A stretch of 64,000 nucleotides of DNA. It comes from Streptomyces hokutonensis (GTDB lineage: Bacteria > Actinomycetota > Actinomycetes > Streptomycetales > Streptomycetaceae). The stretch is from NCBI RefSeq assembly GCF_000376565.1, contig NZ_BARG01000024.1, positions 124,001 to 188,000 on the forward strand. The letters are read 5' to 3'. Shown here piece after piece: positions 13,715-23,656 of this stretch. Position numbers and translations under genes: made by a program. Position 1 is the first letter of the stretch. Every line of letters starts with the position of its first letter. Under the pieces are notes generated by a model. The model searched no databases. It was not told the DNA's origin and saw only the letters and a list, made by a program, of their open reading frames with translations.

Positions 13715-16525
13715 GTGACCGATGATTGGGGCGACCCGGACCTGGTCACGGCGCGGGCCAGGGAGAGGTTGCTGTCCGGTGAGGTCGTTCTGGGAGGCCC
13801 GCGCGGTGCCATCCTGAGCTCGTGGCAGCGGTGTCAGTTGCTGGCCATCAACCCCGACGGATGGGCCCCGCCCTACGAGGCCGATCTCGACCTGGACGCC
13901 CCCTTGGTCCGCGCGGCCGGGCCGACGCTCGACTGGCTGCAGTCCCGGATCACCGGCACCCGGGCCCGGGTGTCACTCGCGGACAGCCAGGGGCGGAAAC
14001 TCATGCGCCGCGTCGGCGAGCCGTCTCTGGCCCGCCGTCTCGACGCCGTCTCCGACGCCCCCGGCTTCGGCTTCGCCGAACACGCGGTCGGCACCAACGC
14101 CATCGGCCTGGCACTGGTCGAACGGCGGCCCTGCCACGTCCTGGGCGCGGAACACTTCACCGAGCACACCCAGCACGACGCCTGCGTGAGCGTGCCCATC
14201 CGCAACCCCCTCGACGGCCACCTGGAAGGGGTCATCGACTTCGCGTGCGACGTGGCCGATGTCACCCCGGAGGCCGAATACCTCATGTACGAGGCGGGCC
14301 ACGCGATCGAACGGCGGATCCTGGAGCTGGCGAGCGAGCGCGAACGCGCCCTGCTGCGGACGTATGTGGCGGCCGAACGGCGGGTGCACGCACTGGCCCA
14401 CTCCGCGGGAACGCCGGTGGCCCCTGGCGCGCTGCCCGGCGGCGGGTACGAAGCCCCGCCGATCCTGCGGGAGAAGGCCGCCGAGCTCGTCGGGGCCGGT
14501 CGCCGGGCCGCCGTAGAGGTGCCGCTGGGACACGGTCTGACCGCCACGTTGCTGTGCAGGCCGCTGGTGACCGCCTCCGGCGTTGCCGGGTTCGCCGTAG
14601 AGGCTCTCTTCCCTGACGGCCCGCTCCAGCACGTCACGCCGAGTGTGCCGGACACCGTCGGGGTGCCGCAGCCGGACGGTCCGCAGCGAGCGAGCGCCGA
14701 CACCCCACCAGCACCGCGACCACGCCGTCCGGACCCGGCGTCGTACCCGATGCCCGGAACACGCGACATGCCCGGCGCCACTGGGCCCGCCGCTCCCCGC
14801 CGCACCACGGGCGTGCAGCTGATCAGCGTGGGAGAGCAGGGGATCGGCCGTCTCGCGGTGGCGTCGCGGCGACGCCTGAGGCTGTTGATCGAGGCCGCCG
14901 CGCACATCGGCACCACCCTCGACGTGACCCGTACCGCGGAGGAACTCGTCCGGGCGGCCGTGCCCGAACTCGCCGACCTGGCCATGGTGGACCTGGCGGA
15001 GCCGGTCCTGCGCGGGGAGGAACCCGGCAGCGCGATCGAGCCGGGCACCATGCTGCGCCGCACCGCCCTGCACGGGTTCCACGAGGGACTCTCCCTGTAC
15101 CCGGTGGGTCATGTGGCCGGCTTCCTGGCCACCACCCCGCAGGCACGCTGCCTGGCCGCCGGCCGGGCCGTACTGGAGGCCGACCTGAGTGCGGCGCCGG
15201 GCTGGAAGGCACAGGATCCCGAACGCGTCGAGCGGATCCTCGCGCAGGGGATCCACTCGCTGATCACCGTCCCCCTGATCGCCCGTGGCGTCACTCTGGG
15301 CGTGGCCAGCTTCTACCGCCGGACCCAGCCGGAACCGTACGAGGAGGACGATGCGGCCCTGGCCTCGGAGCTCGCCACGCGTGCCGCGCTGTGCCTCGAC
15401 AACGCCCGCCGCTACACCCGCGAACGCGCCACCGCGCTCACCCTGCAGCGCAGCCTCCTGCCCCGGGAGCTTCCCGAACAGAGCGCGGTCGAGGTCGCCC
15501 ACCGCTATCTGCCGGCCCGCGCCGACGTGGGCGGCGACTGGTTCGACGTCATCCCGCTGTCCGGGGCCCGCGTCGCGCTCGTCGTGGGTGACGTCGTCGG
15601 GCACGGCCTGCACGCCGCGGTCACCATGGGCCGGCTGCGCACCGCCGTCCACAGCTTCGCCACCCTGGACCTCGCCCCGGACGAACTCCTCGCCCGTCTC
15701 GACGACCTCGTCATCGACTTCGACCGGAGCCGGACCGGCGGACCGGACGACGCCGAGATCATCGGCGCGACCTGCCTGTACGCCGTCTACGACCCGGTCT
15801 CCCAGACCTGCACGCTGGCCCGCGCGGCCCATCCGCCGCCCGTCGTGGTGCACCCCGACGGCAGGGTGGAGACTCCCGACCTGCCCGCAGGCCCGCCCCT
15901 CGGTCTGGGCGGCCTGCCCTTTGAAACAGGTGAGCTGCGCCTGACCGAGGGCAGTCAGCTCGTGCTCTACAGCGACGGGCTCATCGAGGACCGCGACCGG
16001 GACATCGACGACAGCCTCGACCTCCTGCACCGGGCGCTGGCCCACCCCGACCGAACCCCGGAACAGACCTGCCGGGCCGTCCTGGACGCCCTCCCCACCC
16101 CGCACAGCAGCGACGACGTCACCCTGCTCGTCGCCCGGACCCGCGCCCTTCCGCCCGCGGACATCGCGCGCTGGGACGTGCCGGACGATCCCGCCGCCGT
16201 CTCCGACATCCGCGCCGCCGCTCTGCGGCAGCTGTCCGAGTGGGGACTCGACGAAGCCGCCTTCACCACCGAACTCGTCCTCAGCGAGCTGGTCTCCAAC
16301 GCCATCCGGCATGCCAAGGGCCCCATCCAGGTACGTCTCCTCCGTGACCGCACCCTGATCTGCGAGGTCTCCGACGGCAGCAGCACCGCACCCCATCTGC
16401 GCCATGCCGCCGACACCGACGAGGGCGGCCGCGGTCTGTTCCTGGTCGCCCAGCTCGCCGACCGCTGGGGCACCCGCTACACCTCGCACGGCAAGGTCAT
16501 CTGGGCCTCGCAGCCCCTCGGCTGA
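13715..16525 (+). CDS. GAF-GAF-PP2C (SpoIIE) phosphatase with C-terminal HATPase
   Basis: A 936-residue cytoplasmic signalling protein. Residues about 30-205 resemble the sensor of AcoR-type activators (SSWQRCQLLAINPDG, EHAVGTNAIGLAL, ACVSVPIRNPLDGHLEGVID). A Pro-rich linker leads to a second GAF (about 385-565). The PP2C domain (about 590-800) has the metal-binding Asp residues in VGGDWFD, GDVVGHG, LYSDGLIEDRD and SSDDVTLL. The last about 120 residues are an RsbW-like HATPase (ELVSNAIRHAKG, GGRGLFLV). One polypeptide could thus dephosphorylate a STAS antagonist and also act as anti-sigma kinase. GTG 13715 follows AGGGAAG. It is divergent from the LAXTG protein. Direct control of a SigB-like factor is inference. 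Confidence 0.93.
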   Translation: MTDDWGDPDLVTARARERLLSGEVVLGGPRGAILSSWQRCQLLAINPDGWAPPYEADLDLDAPLVRAAGPTLDWLQSRITGTRARVSLADSQGRKLMRRVGEPSLARRLDAVSDAPGFGFAEHAVGTNAIGLALVERRPCHVLGAEHFTEHTQHDACVSVPIRNPLDGHLEGVIDFACDVADVTPEAEYLMYEAGHAIERRILELASERERALLRTYVAAERRVHALAHSAGTPVAPGALPGGGYEAPPILREKAAELVGAGRRAAVEVPLGHGLTATLLCRPLVTASGVAGFAVEALFPDGPLQHVTPSVPDTVGVPQPDGPQRASADTPPAPRPRRPDPASYPMPGTRDMPGATGPAAPRRTTGVQLISVGEQGIGRLAVASRRRLRLLIEAAAHIGTTLDVTRTAEELVRAAVPELADLAMVDLAEPVLRGEEPGSAIEPGTMLRRTALHGFHEGLSLYPVGHVAGFLATTPQARCLAAGRAVLEADLSAAPGWKAQDPERVERILAQGIHSLITVPLIARGVTLGVASFYRRTQPEPYEEDDAALASELATRAALCLDNARRYTRERATALTLQRSLLPRELPEQSAVEVAHRYLPARADVGGDWFDVIPLSGARVALVVGDVVGHGLHAAVTMGRLRTAVHSFATLDLAPDELLARLDDLVIDFDRSRTGGPDDAEIIGATCLYAVYDPVSQTCTLARAAHPPPVVVHPDGRVETPDLPAGPPLGLGGLPFETGELRLTEGSQLVLYSDGLIEDRDRDIDDSLDLLHRALAHPDRTPEQTCRAVLDALPTPHSSDDVTLLVARTRALPPADIARWDVPDDPAAVSDIRAAALRQLSEWGLDEAAFTTELVLSELVSNAIRHAKGPIQVRLLRDRTLICEVSDGSSTAPHLRHAADTDEGGRGLFLVAQLADRWGTRYTSHGKVIWASQPLG

Positions 16526-16763
16526 CACGACTGAATACGGCCGACGCGGCTGACATATGCGTGCTCACGGCAGTTGTCCGAATCGAAACATCCGCTCGAC
16601 GGCCTCTCGGGCAGTGGCGGCCAACGGCGCTACTCATCGGTAGACGCCGACAACCTGCGCTTCTTTCGCGTGCCCCGCGTCGCCGCAGCTCGCCGTTGTG
16701 CAAACGATATCTCGGCACCCTCATCTTGTTTGGCTCAAAGTATTGACCCGCCAGAAACCTCGG

Positions 16764-16777
16764 TGCAAAGGTTTGCG
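16764..16777. promoter_or_regulatory. LacI-type operator upstream of the sugar/cyclitol operon
   Basis: TGCAAAGGTTTGCG: GCAAA (16765-16769) and TTTGC (16772-16776) are perfect mirror halves around a two-base centre, the geometry of LacI/GalR operators. It lies 37 bases before the first start codon of the operon. A second GTGCAAA half-site occurs at 16699-16705. The LacI gene at 20005 in the same operon is the likely binder. The rest of the 288-base gap shows no clear -35/-10 pair. Confidence 0.6.
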
Positions 16778-16813
16778 CACTCTGAGGGCCGGATTCACGA
16801 AGGAGTGTCATCC

Positions 16814-17938
16814 ATGCGCCGTTTGCCCTGTTCACGAAGAATCGCCGTACGCCTGGCCGCCCTGCCGGCGGCGGCCCTTCTGGTCGCCGCCTGCGGCTCC
16901 AGTGGGGGCAGCGGGAGCGCGAGTGGCGGCAAGACCGTCTACATGCTGCTGCCCAACACCACGACCGTGCGCTTCACCACTCAGGACGGCCCCGACTTCA
17001 AGGCCGCGATGAAGAAGGCGATGCCCGACGCCAAGGTCGTCATCCAGAACGCCGAGAACGACCCGCAGAAGCAGGTCCAGCAGGTCGAGACCGCCATCTC
17101 GGGCGGCGCCTCCGCGATCGTGCTGGTCGCCGCCGACCCCTACATCGCCGGCGGCGCGCTCCAGAAGGCGTCGGTCGCCAAGGTCCCGGTGCTGCTCTAC
17201 GACCACGACGCCCGTGGCGGCCCGGCGGCGGCACAGGTCGTCTTCAACTCGCTGTCGGTCGGCCAGAACCAGGGCCAGGACGCCGCCAAGCTGCTCGCCG
17301 GCGGCACCGCCGCCAAGCCCAAGGTCATCGCCCGCATCTACGGCAACCAGGGCGACTACGGCACGACCCAGTACAAGAAGGGCCAGGACCAGTACATCCA
17401 GCCGCTGGTGAAGGCCGGAAAGGTCAAGGTCGCCTGCGAGACCTACACGCCCAACTGGGACCCGGCCAAGGCGCAGTCCGAGATGGAGCAGTGCCTCACC
17501 AAGACCGGCAACAAGATCGACGCCGTGGTCGTGATGAACGACGGCACCGCCGGTGGCGCCATCGCCGCGCTCAAGGCCCAGTCGCTGACCGGCAAGGTGC
17601 CGGTGATCGGCGGTCAGGACGCCGACCTGCAGGCCGTCCAGTACATCCTGCTCGGCTACCAGTACAGCACCGTCTACAAGCCGTTCAAGCTGCAGGCATC
17701 CAAGGCCGCCGAGTTGACGGTCCAGCTGCTCAAGAACGGCAAGATCGCCAAGAGCGACATCTCCGGCTACGTGGACAACGGCTTCATGAAGCCCGGCGTC
17801 CCGGCGGTCTTCCTCCCGGTCCAGGACTTGCACGCCGACACGGTCTCCACGCTCGTCAAGGACGGCGTATGGACCTGGAAGCAGATCTGCACGGGTGCCA
17901 CCGCGGCGACGGACACCTGCAAGAAGGAAATGGGATGA
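16814..17938 (+). CDS. Sugar ABC transporter substrate-binding lipoprotein (XylF/RbsB class)
   Basis: A 374-residue exported lipoprotein of the periplasmic-binding-protein class I fold. The signal peptide ends in lipobox LVAACGS, so the Cys is lipidated and the protein is tethered outside the membrane. Two lobes follow: VYMLLPNTTTVRFTTQDG, ENDPQKQVQQVETAISGGA, IVLVAADPYIAG, VPVLLYDHDA, then NPNWD-like repeats and VPVIGGQDADLQAVQYIL and YSTVYKPF, typical of xylose/ribose/inositol binders. An AAGGAG site precedes ATG 16814. Its stop overlaps the ATPase start (ATGA). Neighbours suggest a pentose, hexose or cyclitol ligand. Confidence 0.92.
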   Translation: MRRLPCSRRIAVRLAALPAAALLVAACGSSGGSGSASGGKTVYMLLPNTTTVRFTTQDGPDFKAAMKKAMPDAKVVIQNAENDPQKQVQQVETAISGGASAIVLVAADPYIAGGALQKASVAKVPVLLYDHDARGGPAAAQVVFNSLSVGQNQGQDAAKLLAGGTAAKPKVIARIYGNQGDYGTTQYKKGQDQYIQPLVKAGKVKVACETYTPNWDPAKAQSEMEQCLTKTGNKIDAVVVMNDGTAGGAIAALKAQSLTGKVPVIGGQDADLQAVQYILLGYQYSTVYKPFKLQASKAAELTVQLLKNGKIAKSDISGYVDNGFMKPGVPAVFLPVQDLHADTVSTLVKDGVWTWKQICTGATAATDTCKKEMG

Positions 17939-18717
17939 GCAAGGAAACGGCCGCCGTGACCACGGCGGCCCCGCTCCTCGAACTCCGCCAGGTGGTCAAG
18001 CTCTTCGGCGGTGTGCACGCCCTGGAAGGCATCGACCTCACCGTCGGCCCCGGCGAGATCGTGGCCGTGGTCGGTGACAACGGAGCGGGCAAGTCGACCC
18101 TGATGAAGATCATCTCCGGGCTGCAGCCCGCCGACGGGGGCGAGATCCGCTTCGACGGCAAGACCGTCGAACTGCGCCGCCCGGTCGACTCCACCGCGCT
18201 CGGCATCGAGACCGTCTACCAGGACCTCGCGCTCTGCGACAACCTCGACACCGTCCAGAACCTCTTCCTCGGCCGGGAGGAGACCAGCTCCCTCCTGCGC
18301 GGCGCGCGCCTGCGCCGCGCGGACATGGAGCACCGGGCGCAGGAGACCATCCGCCGCCTCGGCGCGAAGATCCCCTCCCTGCGCACCCCGGTCGGCCGTC
18401 TCTCCGGCGGCCAGCGGCAGTCCATCGCCGTCTGCCGCTCCACCCTCTCCAACCCGCGGCTCGTGCTGATGGACGAACCGACCGCGGCGCTCGGCGTCGA
18501 GCAGAGCACCGGCGTACTCGACCTGATCCGCCGGCTGCGCACCGAGCACGGCTGCGCGATCGTGCTGATCTCACACGCCCTGCGCGACGTCCTGGAGGTC
18601 GCCGACCGCATCGTCGTCCTGCGCCTGGGCAACAAGGTCGCCGAGTTCGACAACAGCGACCGCACCACCAGCTCGGACCAGCTCGTCGCCGCCATCACAG
18701 GAATCTCGGCCCCATGA
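17935..18717 (+). CDS. Sugar ABC transporter ATP-binding protein (single NBD)
   Basis: A 260-residue ATPase. Walker A is GDNGAGKST (residue about 46-54), the Q-loop region is GIETVYQDLALCDNL, the signature is LSGGQRQS, Walker B is RLVLMDEPTAAL and the switch His is in VLISHALRDV. RbsA/XylG-type ATPases usually carry two nucleotide-binding domains in about 500 residues. This one has one, as in FrcA-type systems, and would work as a homodimer. It overlaps both neighbours by four bases (ATGA), so the importer genes are translationally coupled. Confidence 0.93.
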   Translation: MSKETAAVTTAAPLLELRQVVKLFGGVHALEGIDLTVGPGEIVAVVGDNGAGKSTLMKIISGLQPADGGEIRFDGKTVELRRPVDSTALGIETVYQDLALCDNLDTVQNLFLGREETSSLLRGARLRRADMEHRAQETIRRLGAKIPSLRTPVGRLSGGQRQSIAVCRSTLSNPRLVLMDEPTAALGVEQSTGVLDLIRRLRTEHGCAIVLISHALRDVLEVADRIVVLRLGNKVAEFDNSDRTTSSDQLVAAITGISAP

Positions 18718-19964
18718 CCACATCGAACCAGTCGCCCGCGGCCGTCGCCGCCACGTCCTCCCCGCCGCCCGTCGCGCGCGTCGAAGGCCGCCAGTCCCGC
18801 CGCCGGCAGATGCTCGACGCCATCGCCGGACGGTACCGATTCGTCCCCGTCGTCCTCATGCTGGCCGTGATCTGGGCCTTCTTCACCGCCCAGGACAGCG
18901 CGTTCATGGGCAACCGCAACATCACCAACCTGCTGGTGCAGATCGTCGTCACCGCGACGATCGCCCTGGGCATCGTCTTCGTCCTGCTGCTCGCCGAGAT
19001 CGACCTCTCGGTCGCCGCCAACAGCGGCGCGGCGGCGGCACTCACCGCGATCCTCGTGGTCAACCACTCCTGGCCCGCCTGGCTCGGCCTGCTGGCCGGG
19101 ATCGCGGCCGGGGCGGTGATCGGCCTGATCCAGGGAGCCGTCGTCACCCAGTTCGGGGTGCCGTCCTTCGTCGTCACGCTGGGCGCCCAGCTCATGCTGC
19201 TCGGCGCGATCCTCGTCCTGCTGCCCGGCGGCACCGGACAGGTCAGCCTCTTCGGCACCGGTATCGCCACCCTGTCCAGCACCTACCTCCCACCCGCCCT
19301 GGGCTGGGCGCTCACGGCCGCGGGCATCGTCGCGTTCGTCCTGCTGCGCCTGCTGGCCCTGGGCGAGTCCCGGCGCCGGGGCATCGACATGAGCCTGGTG
19401 CGCGAGGTCGTCGCCCCCGGCATCCTGGTCGGCGCCGCGAGCGTCACCGCCGTGGCGGTGCTCAACAGCTATCTCGGTGTGCCCCTGCCCGTGGTGATCC
19501 TCTTCGCACTGCTCATCGTGTTCAGCTACATCACCACGCAGACCCGCTTCGGCCTGCACCTCTACGCCGTAGGCGCCAACCCGGACGCCGCCCGCCGGGC
19601 CGGCATCCCGGTGGCCCGGGCCAAGATGATCGCCTTCAGCCTGGCGGGCGCGCTCGCCGCGCTCGGCGGCATCCTCGCCGCCTCACGCCTGCTCGGGGTG
19701 TCGGCCTCCTCCGGTACCGGCACGGTGCTGCTGGAGTCCATCGCGGCGGCCGTGATCGGCGGGACGAGCCTCTTCGGCGGGCGCGGCAGCGTCTGGGACG
19801 CCCTGCTCGGCGCCCTGGTGATCGGCTCCATCTCCAACGGCCTCGACCTGATCGGTGCGGAGACGGTGGTCAAGTACGTCGCCGAGGGATCCATCCTCGT
19901 TCTCGCGGCGACTGTGGATTCGATCCTCACCCGTGGCAGTGTCTTCGCCCGAGCGACCAAGTAG
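18714..19964 (+). CDS. Sugar ABC transporter permease (XylH/RbsC class)
   Basis: A 416-residue inner-membrane permease with about 10 to 12 hydrophobic segments after a 45-residue basic and Pro-rich cytoplasmic lead. Family marks: VFVLLLAEIDLSVAA (the conserved E-I-D-L-S near segment 3), VVTQFGVPSFVVTLG, THx-like TQTRFGLHLYAVGANPDAA-RRAG (the loop contacting the ATPase), and AVIGGTSLFGGRGS. One such permease acts as a dimer with two ATPase copies. Its ATG overlaps the ATPase stop by four bases. Confidence 0.93.
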   Translation: MTTSNQSPAAVAATSSPPPVARVEGRQSRRRQMLDAIAGRYRFVPVVLMLAVIWAFFTAQDSAFMGNRNITNLLVQIVVTATIALGIVFVLLLAEIDLSVAANSGAAAALTAILVVNHSWPAWLGLLAGIAAGAVIGLIQGAVVTQFGVPSFVVTLGAQLMLLGAILVLLPGGTGQVSLFGTGIATLSSTYLPPALGWALTAAGIVAFVLLRLLALGESRRRGIDMSLVREVVAPGILVGAASVTAVAVLNSYLGVPLPVVILFALLIVFSYITTQTRFGLHLYAVGANPDAARRAGIPVARAKMIAFSLAGALAALGGILAASRLLGVSASSGTGTVLLESIAAAVIGGTSLFGGRGSVWDALLGALVIGSISNGLDLIGAETVVKYVAEGSILVLAATVDSILTRGSVFARATK

Positions 19965-20004
19965 CGCGGGTCCGCCGCGGAGACCGCCCTCGTAAGGAGC
20001 CCCG

Positions 20005-21119
20005 ATGCCTTCCAGCCAGGACCAGACCCCCGGTCCGGTCGACCCCTCCCGCCGACGCCGTCCCACCCTGACGGACGTCGCCGCGATGGCCGGAGTGTCC
20101 GTGTCCACGGTCAGCCGGGCTCTGGACGGCAACCCCCGCATCCCGGGGGAGACCCGGCAGAAGGTCGTCGAGGCGGCGACCGCGCTGGGCTTCAGGCGCA
20201 ACATCTCGGCGCGGTCCCTGCGCACCCAGTCCTCCATGCTCGTCGGCGTCGTCGTCCCCGACATCGCCATCGCCTTCTACGCCACGGTGCTCAAGGCCGC
20301 CCAGAACGTGCTGGAGGCCGCCGGCTACCAGGTCGTCGTGATGAACACCGAGCGCGACGCCCAGCACGAGACCGTCGCCCTGCGCACCCTCCAGGACCGC
20401 CAGGTCGACGGACTGCTGGTCGCCACCAGCGGCGGGTACGTCCCGGACCGCGGACCGGTCGTGTTCTTCGACCACGTCATCCCGGACACCGGCCTCGGCT
20501 ACGTCAGCCCGGACAACGCCGGCGGCATGACCACCCTCGTGGAACACCTCGCCGTCGTCCACGGCCACACCAGGATCGCCTTCCTGGGCGTGCCGCCCGG
20601 CCCCACCGCCCGCACCCAGCGGATGGAGCACGCCCCCGCCACCGAACGCCTGGAGGCCTTCCGCAACGTCATGGGCGCCCGGCGGCTGCCGGTGCCCCCG
20701 GAGTACCTGGCCTACGGCGACCACGAGTGGACCGAGGCCAGCGCGCAGCAGGCGGTGGCCGAACTGATGCGGGTGGCCGAGCCGCCGACCGCGATCATCG
20801 CGGCGGGCGACACCCTCGCCCTCGGCGCGCTCCGTCAACTCCGTGCCGACCAGTACAAGGTCGGCACGGACATCGCCCTGGTCTCCTTCGACGACCCGGT
20901 CTCCAGCGATCTGCTCGACCCGCCGATGACCGCCCTGCGCCGGCACGACCGCGAACTCGGCGAGATCAGCGCGCGCATGCTGCTGGACGCCCTCGAAGGC
21001 CGCAAGTCCGGCGTCGCACCGAAGACCGAGCACCCCACCGAGACCCGGGTGCCACTCGACCTGATCGTCCGGCGCAGCTGCGGCTGCGCACCGGAAACGC
21101 CTGAATCGGAGCCTCCACC

Positions 21120-21123
<4 letters not shown>
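20005..21123 (+). CDS. LacI-family transcriptional repressor
   Basis: A 372-residue repressor. The HTH is at residues about 15-37 ([20 protein letters not shown]) followed by the hinge helix ([11 protein letters not shown]). The effector core is a periplasmic-binding fold: [50 protein letters not shown], and the C-terminal [20 protein letters not shown] short Cys-containing tail (RRSCGC) is common in this group. It sits inside the operon and probably binds the palindrome at 16764, with a pathway intermediate as inducer. Its stop overlaps the isomerase start by four bases. Confidence 0.92.
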
Positions 21124-22124
<1,001 letters not shown>

Positions 22125-22167
22125 GCCCTCACCTCCCGTAAGTAACCCCTGTGGATTGGTAGTTGTC

Positions 22168-23601
22168 ATGGTGGACATGCTGATCGGCGGTACCTGGACG
22201 CCCGCGCTCTCGGGCGTGGCCGAGGAAGTGACCTCGCCGTTCGACGGCGCGGCCGTGGGGACCGTACCCGTGGCCGGACCGAAGGATGTCGAGGCCGCGC
22301 TCGCGGCGGCCGAGGCGGGCGCGGCCGTCTGGCGCGCGACACCCGCCCACGAGCGGATGCGGATACTGTTCCGTGCGGCCGTGCTCGCCGACCGGAGAGC
22401 GGCGGAGACGGCGCGGCTGATCAGCGCCGAGACCGGAAAGACGATCACCGAGGCGACCGGCGAGGCGGGCCGCTCCGGCGACATCATCCGGCTGGCCGCG
22501 TTCGAGGGTGCCCATCTCTACGGCGACACCCTGCCGCTGGACGCCAACCGGGGCACCGGCCACGACAAGATCGGGTTCACGGTCCGCCAGCCCTGCGGAC
22601 TGGTCGTCGCCATCACCCCCTTCAACTACCCCGCCCTGCTGGTACTTCACAAACTCGCCCCCGCACTCGCCGCCGGCAACGCCGTCGTACTCAAGCCCGC
22701 CCGCACGACACCGCTGACCGCGCTCGCGCTCGCCGCGTGCTTCGTCGAGGCGGGCCTGCCGCAGGGCGTGCTCTCCGTACTGACCGGCCCGGGCGGGGAA
22801 CTCGGCGACGCACTGGTCTCGGACCCCCGGGTGCGCAAGGTCTCCTTCACCGGCTCGACCAGGACCGGCGAGCACATCACCCGCGTGGCCGGCGTGAAGA
22901 AGCTCTCGCTGGAACTGGGGGCGTCCTGCCCGGTGGTGATACTCCCGGACGCCGACATCGAAGCCGCGGCGAGCGCCGTCGCCCTCGGCGGCTACATCAA
23001 CGCCGGCCAGGTCTGCATCTCCGTCCAACGCGTCATCACCCACCCCGCGATCAGCGGCGACTTCCTGGACGCGCTGGTGCCCAAGGTCGAGGCCATCCGC
23101 ACCGGCGACCCCGCCTCGGCGGACACCGGCATCGGCACGCTGATCACCCGGCAGGAGGCGGAACGCGTCCACGCGTCCATCGCCGACGCGGTCTCCGGCG
23201 GCGCCCGGCTGCTGACCGGCGGTGAGCGGGACGGCGCGGTCGTCACGCCCGCGGTGGTCGCGGACGTGGCCCCCGGATCACCGTTCAGCCAGGACGAGTT
23301 GTTCGGTCCCGCCGTCGCCGTCAGCACCGCCGAGGACTGGCAGTCGGCCATCGCCCAGGCCAACGGCACCGCGTACGGGCTCGGCGCGGGCATCTTCACC
23401 AGCGACGTCAGTGGCGCCGTCCGCGCCATCCGGGAGATCGACGCGGGCACCGTGCACATCAACTGGACCCCCCTGTGGCGCGCCGACCTGATGCCCTACG
23501 GCGGGCTCAAGGGCAGCGGCATCGGCAAGGAGGGCCCGCGCGCCGCGGTCGAGGAGATGACCGAGGCCAAGACCGTGATCCTGCACGGCCGCCCCTGGTG
23601 A
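22168..23601 (+). CDS. NAD(P)-dependent aldehyde dehydrogenase
   Basis: A 477-residue ALDH. The Rossmann part includes VVAITPFNYPALLVLHKLAP and VVLKPARTTPLTAL, SFTGSTRTGEHI is the glycine motif, Glu is in LSLELGAS (about residue 248) and the catalytic Cys is in NAGQVCISVQR (about 281). ELFGPAV and WTPLWRADLMPYGG close the fold. It looks closer to GapN/lactaldehyde dehydrogenases than to CoA-acylating IolA. ATG 22168 has only a weak upstream site; GTG 22171 and ATG 22177 are in frame. In this operon it may oxidise an aldehyde released by the aldolase. Confidence 0.9.
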   Translation: MVDMLIGGTWTPALSGVAEEVTSPFDGAAVGTVPVAGPKDVEAALAAAEAGAAVWRATPAHERMRILFRAAVLADRRAAETARLISAETGKTITEATGEAGRSGDIIRLAAFEGAHLYGDTLPLDANRGTGHDKIGFTVRQPCGLVVAITPFNYPALLVLHKLAPALAAGNAVVLKPARTTPLTALALAACFVEAGLPQGVLSVLTGPGGELGDALVSDPRVRKVSFTGSTRTGEHITRVAGVKKLSLELGASCPVVILPDADIEAAASAVALGGYINAGQVCISVQRVITHPAISGDFLDALVPKVEAIRTGDPASADTGIGTLITRQEAERVHASIADAVSGGARLLTGGERDGAVVTPAVVADVAPGSPFSQDELFGPAVAVSTAEDWQSAIAQANGTAYGLGAGIFTSDVSGAVRAIREIDAGTVHINWTPLWRADLMPYGGLKGSGIGKEGPRAAVEEMTEAKTVILHGRPW

Positions 23602-23656
23602 ACACCCCCAGTCCGTGCCCCTCGTACAGCGTCGTACGCAAGGAAGGAAGCTCCCC

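Noticed and set aside
13973..16528. Open frame of about 850 codons on the minus strand
   Set aside because: Antisense to the GAF-PP2C-HATPase gene; composition is Gly/Val/Arg-rich without motifs.
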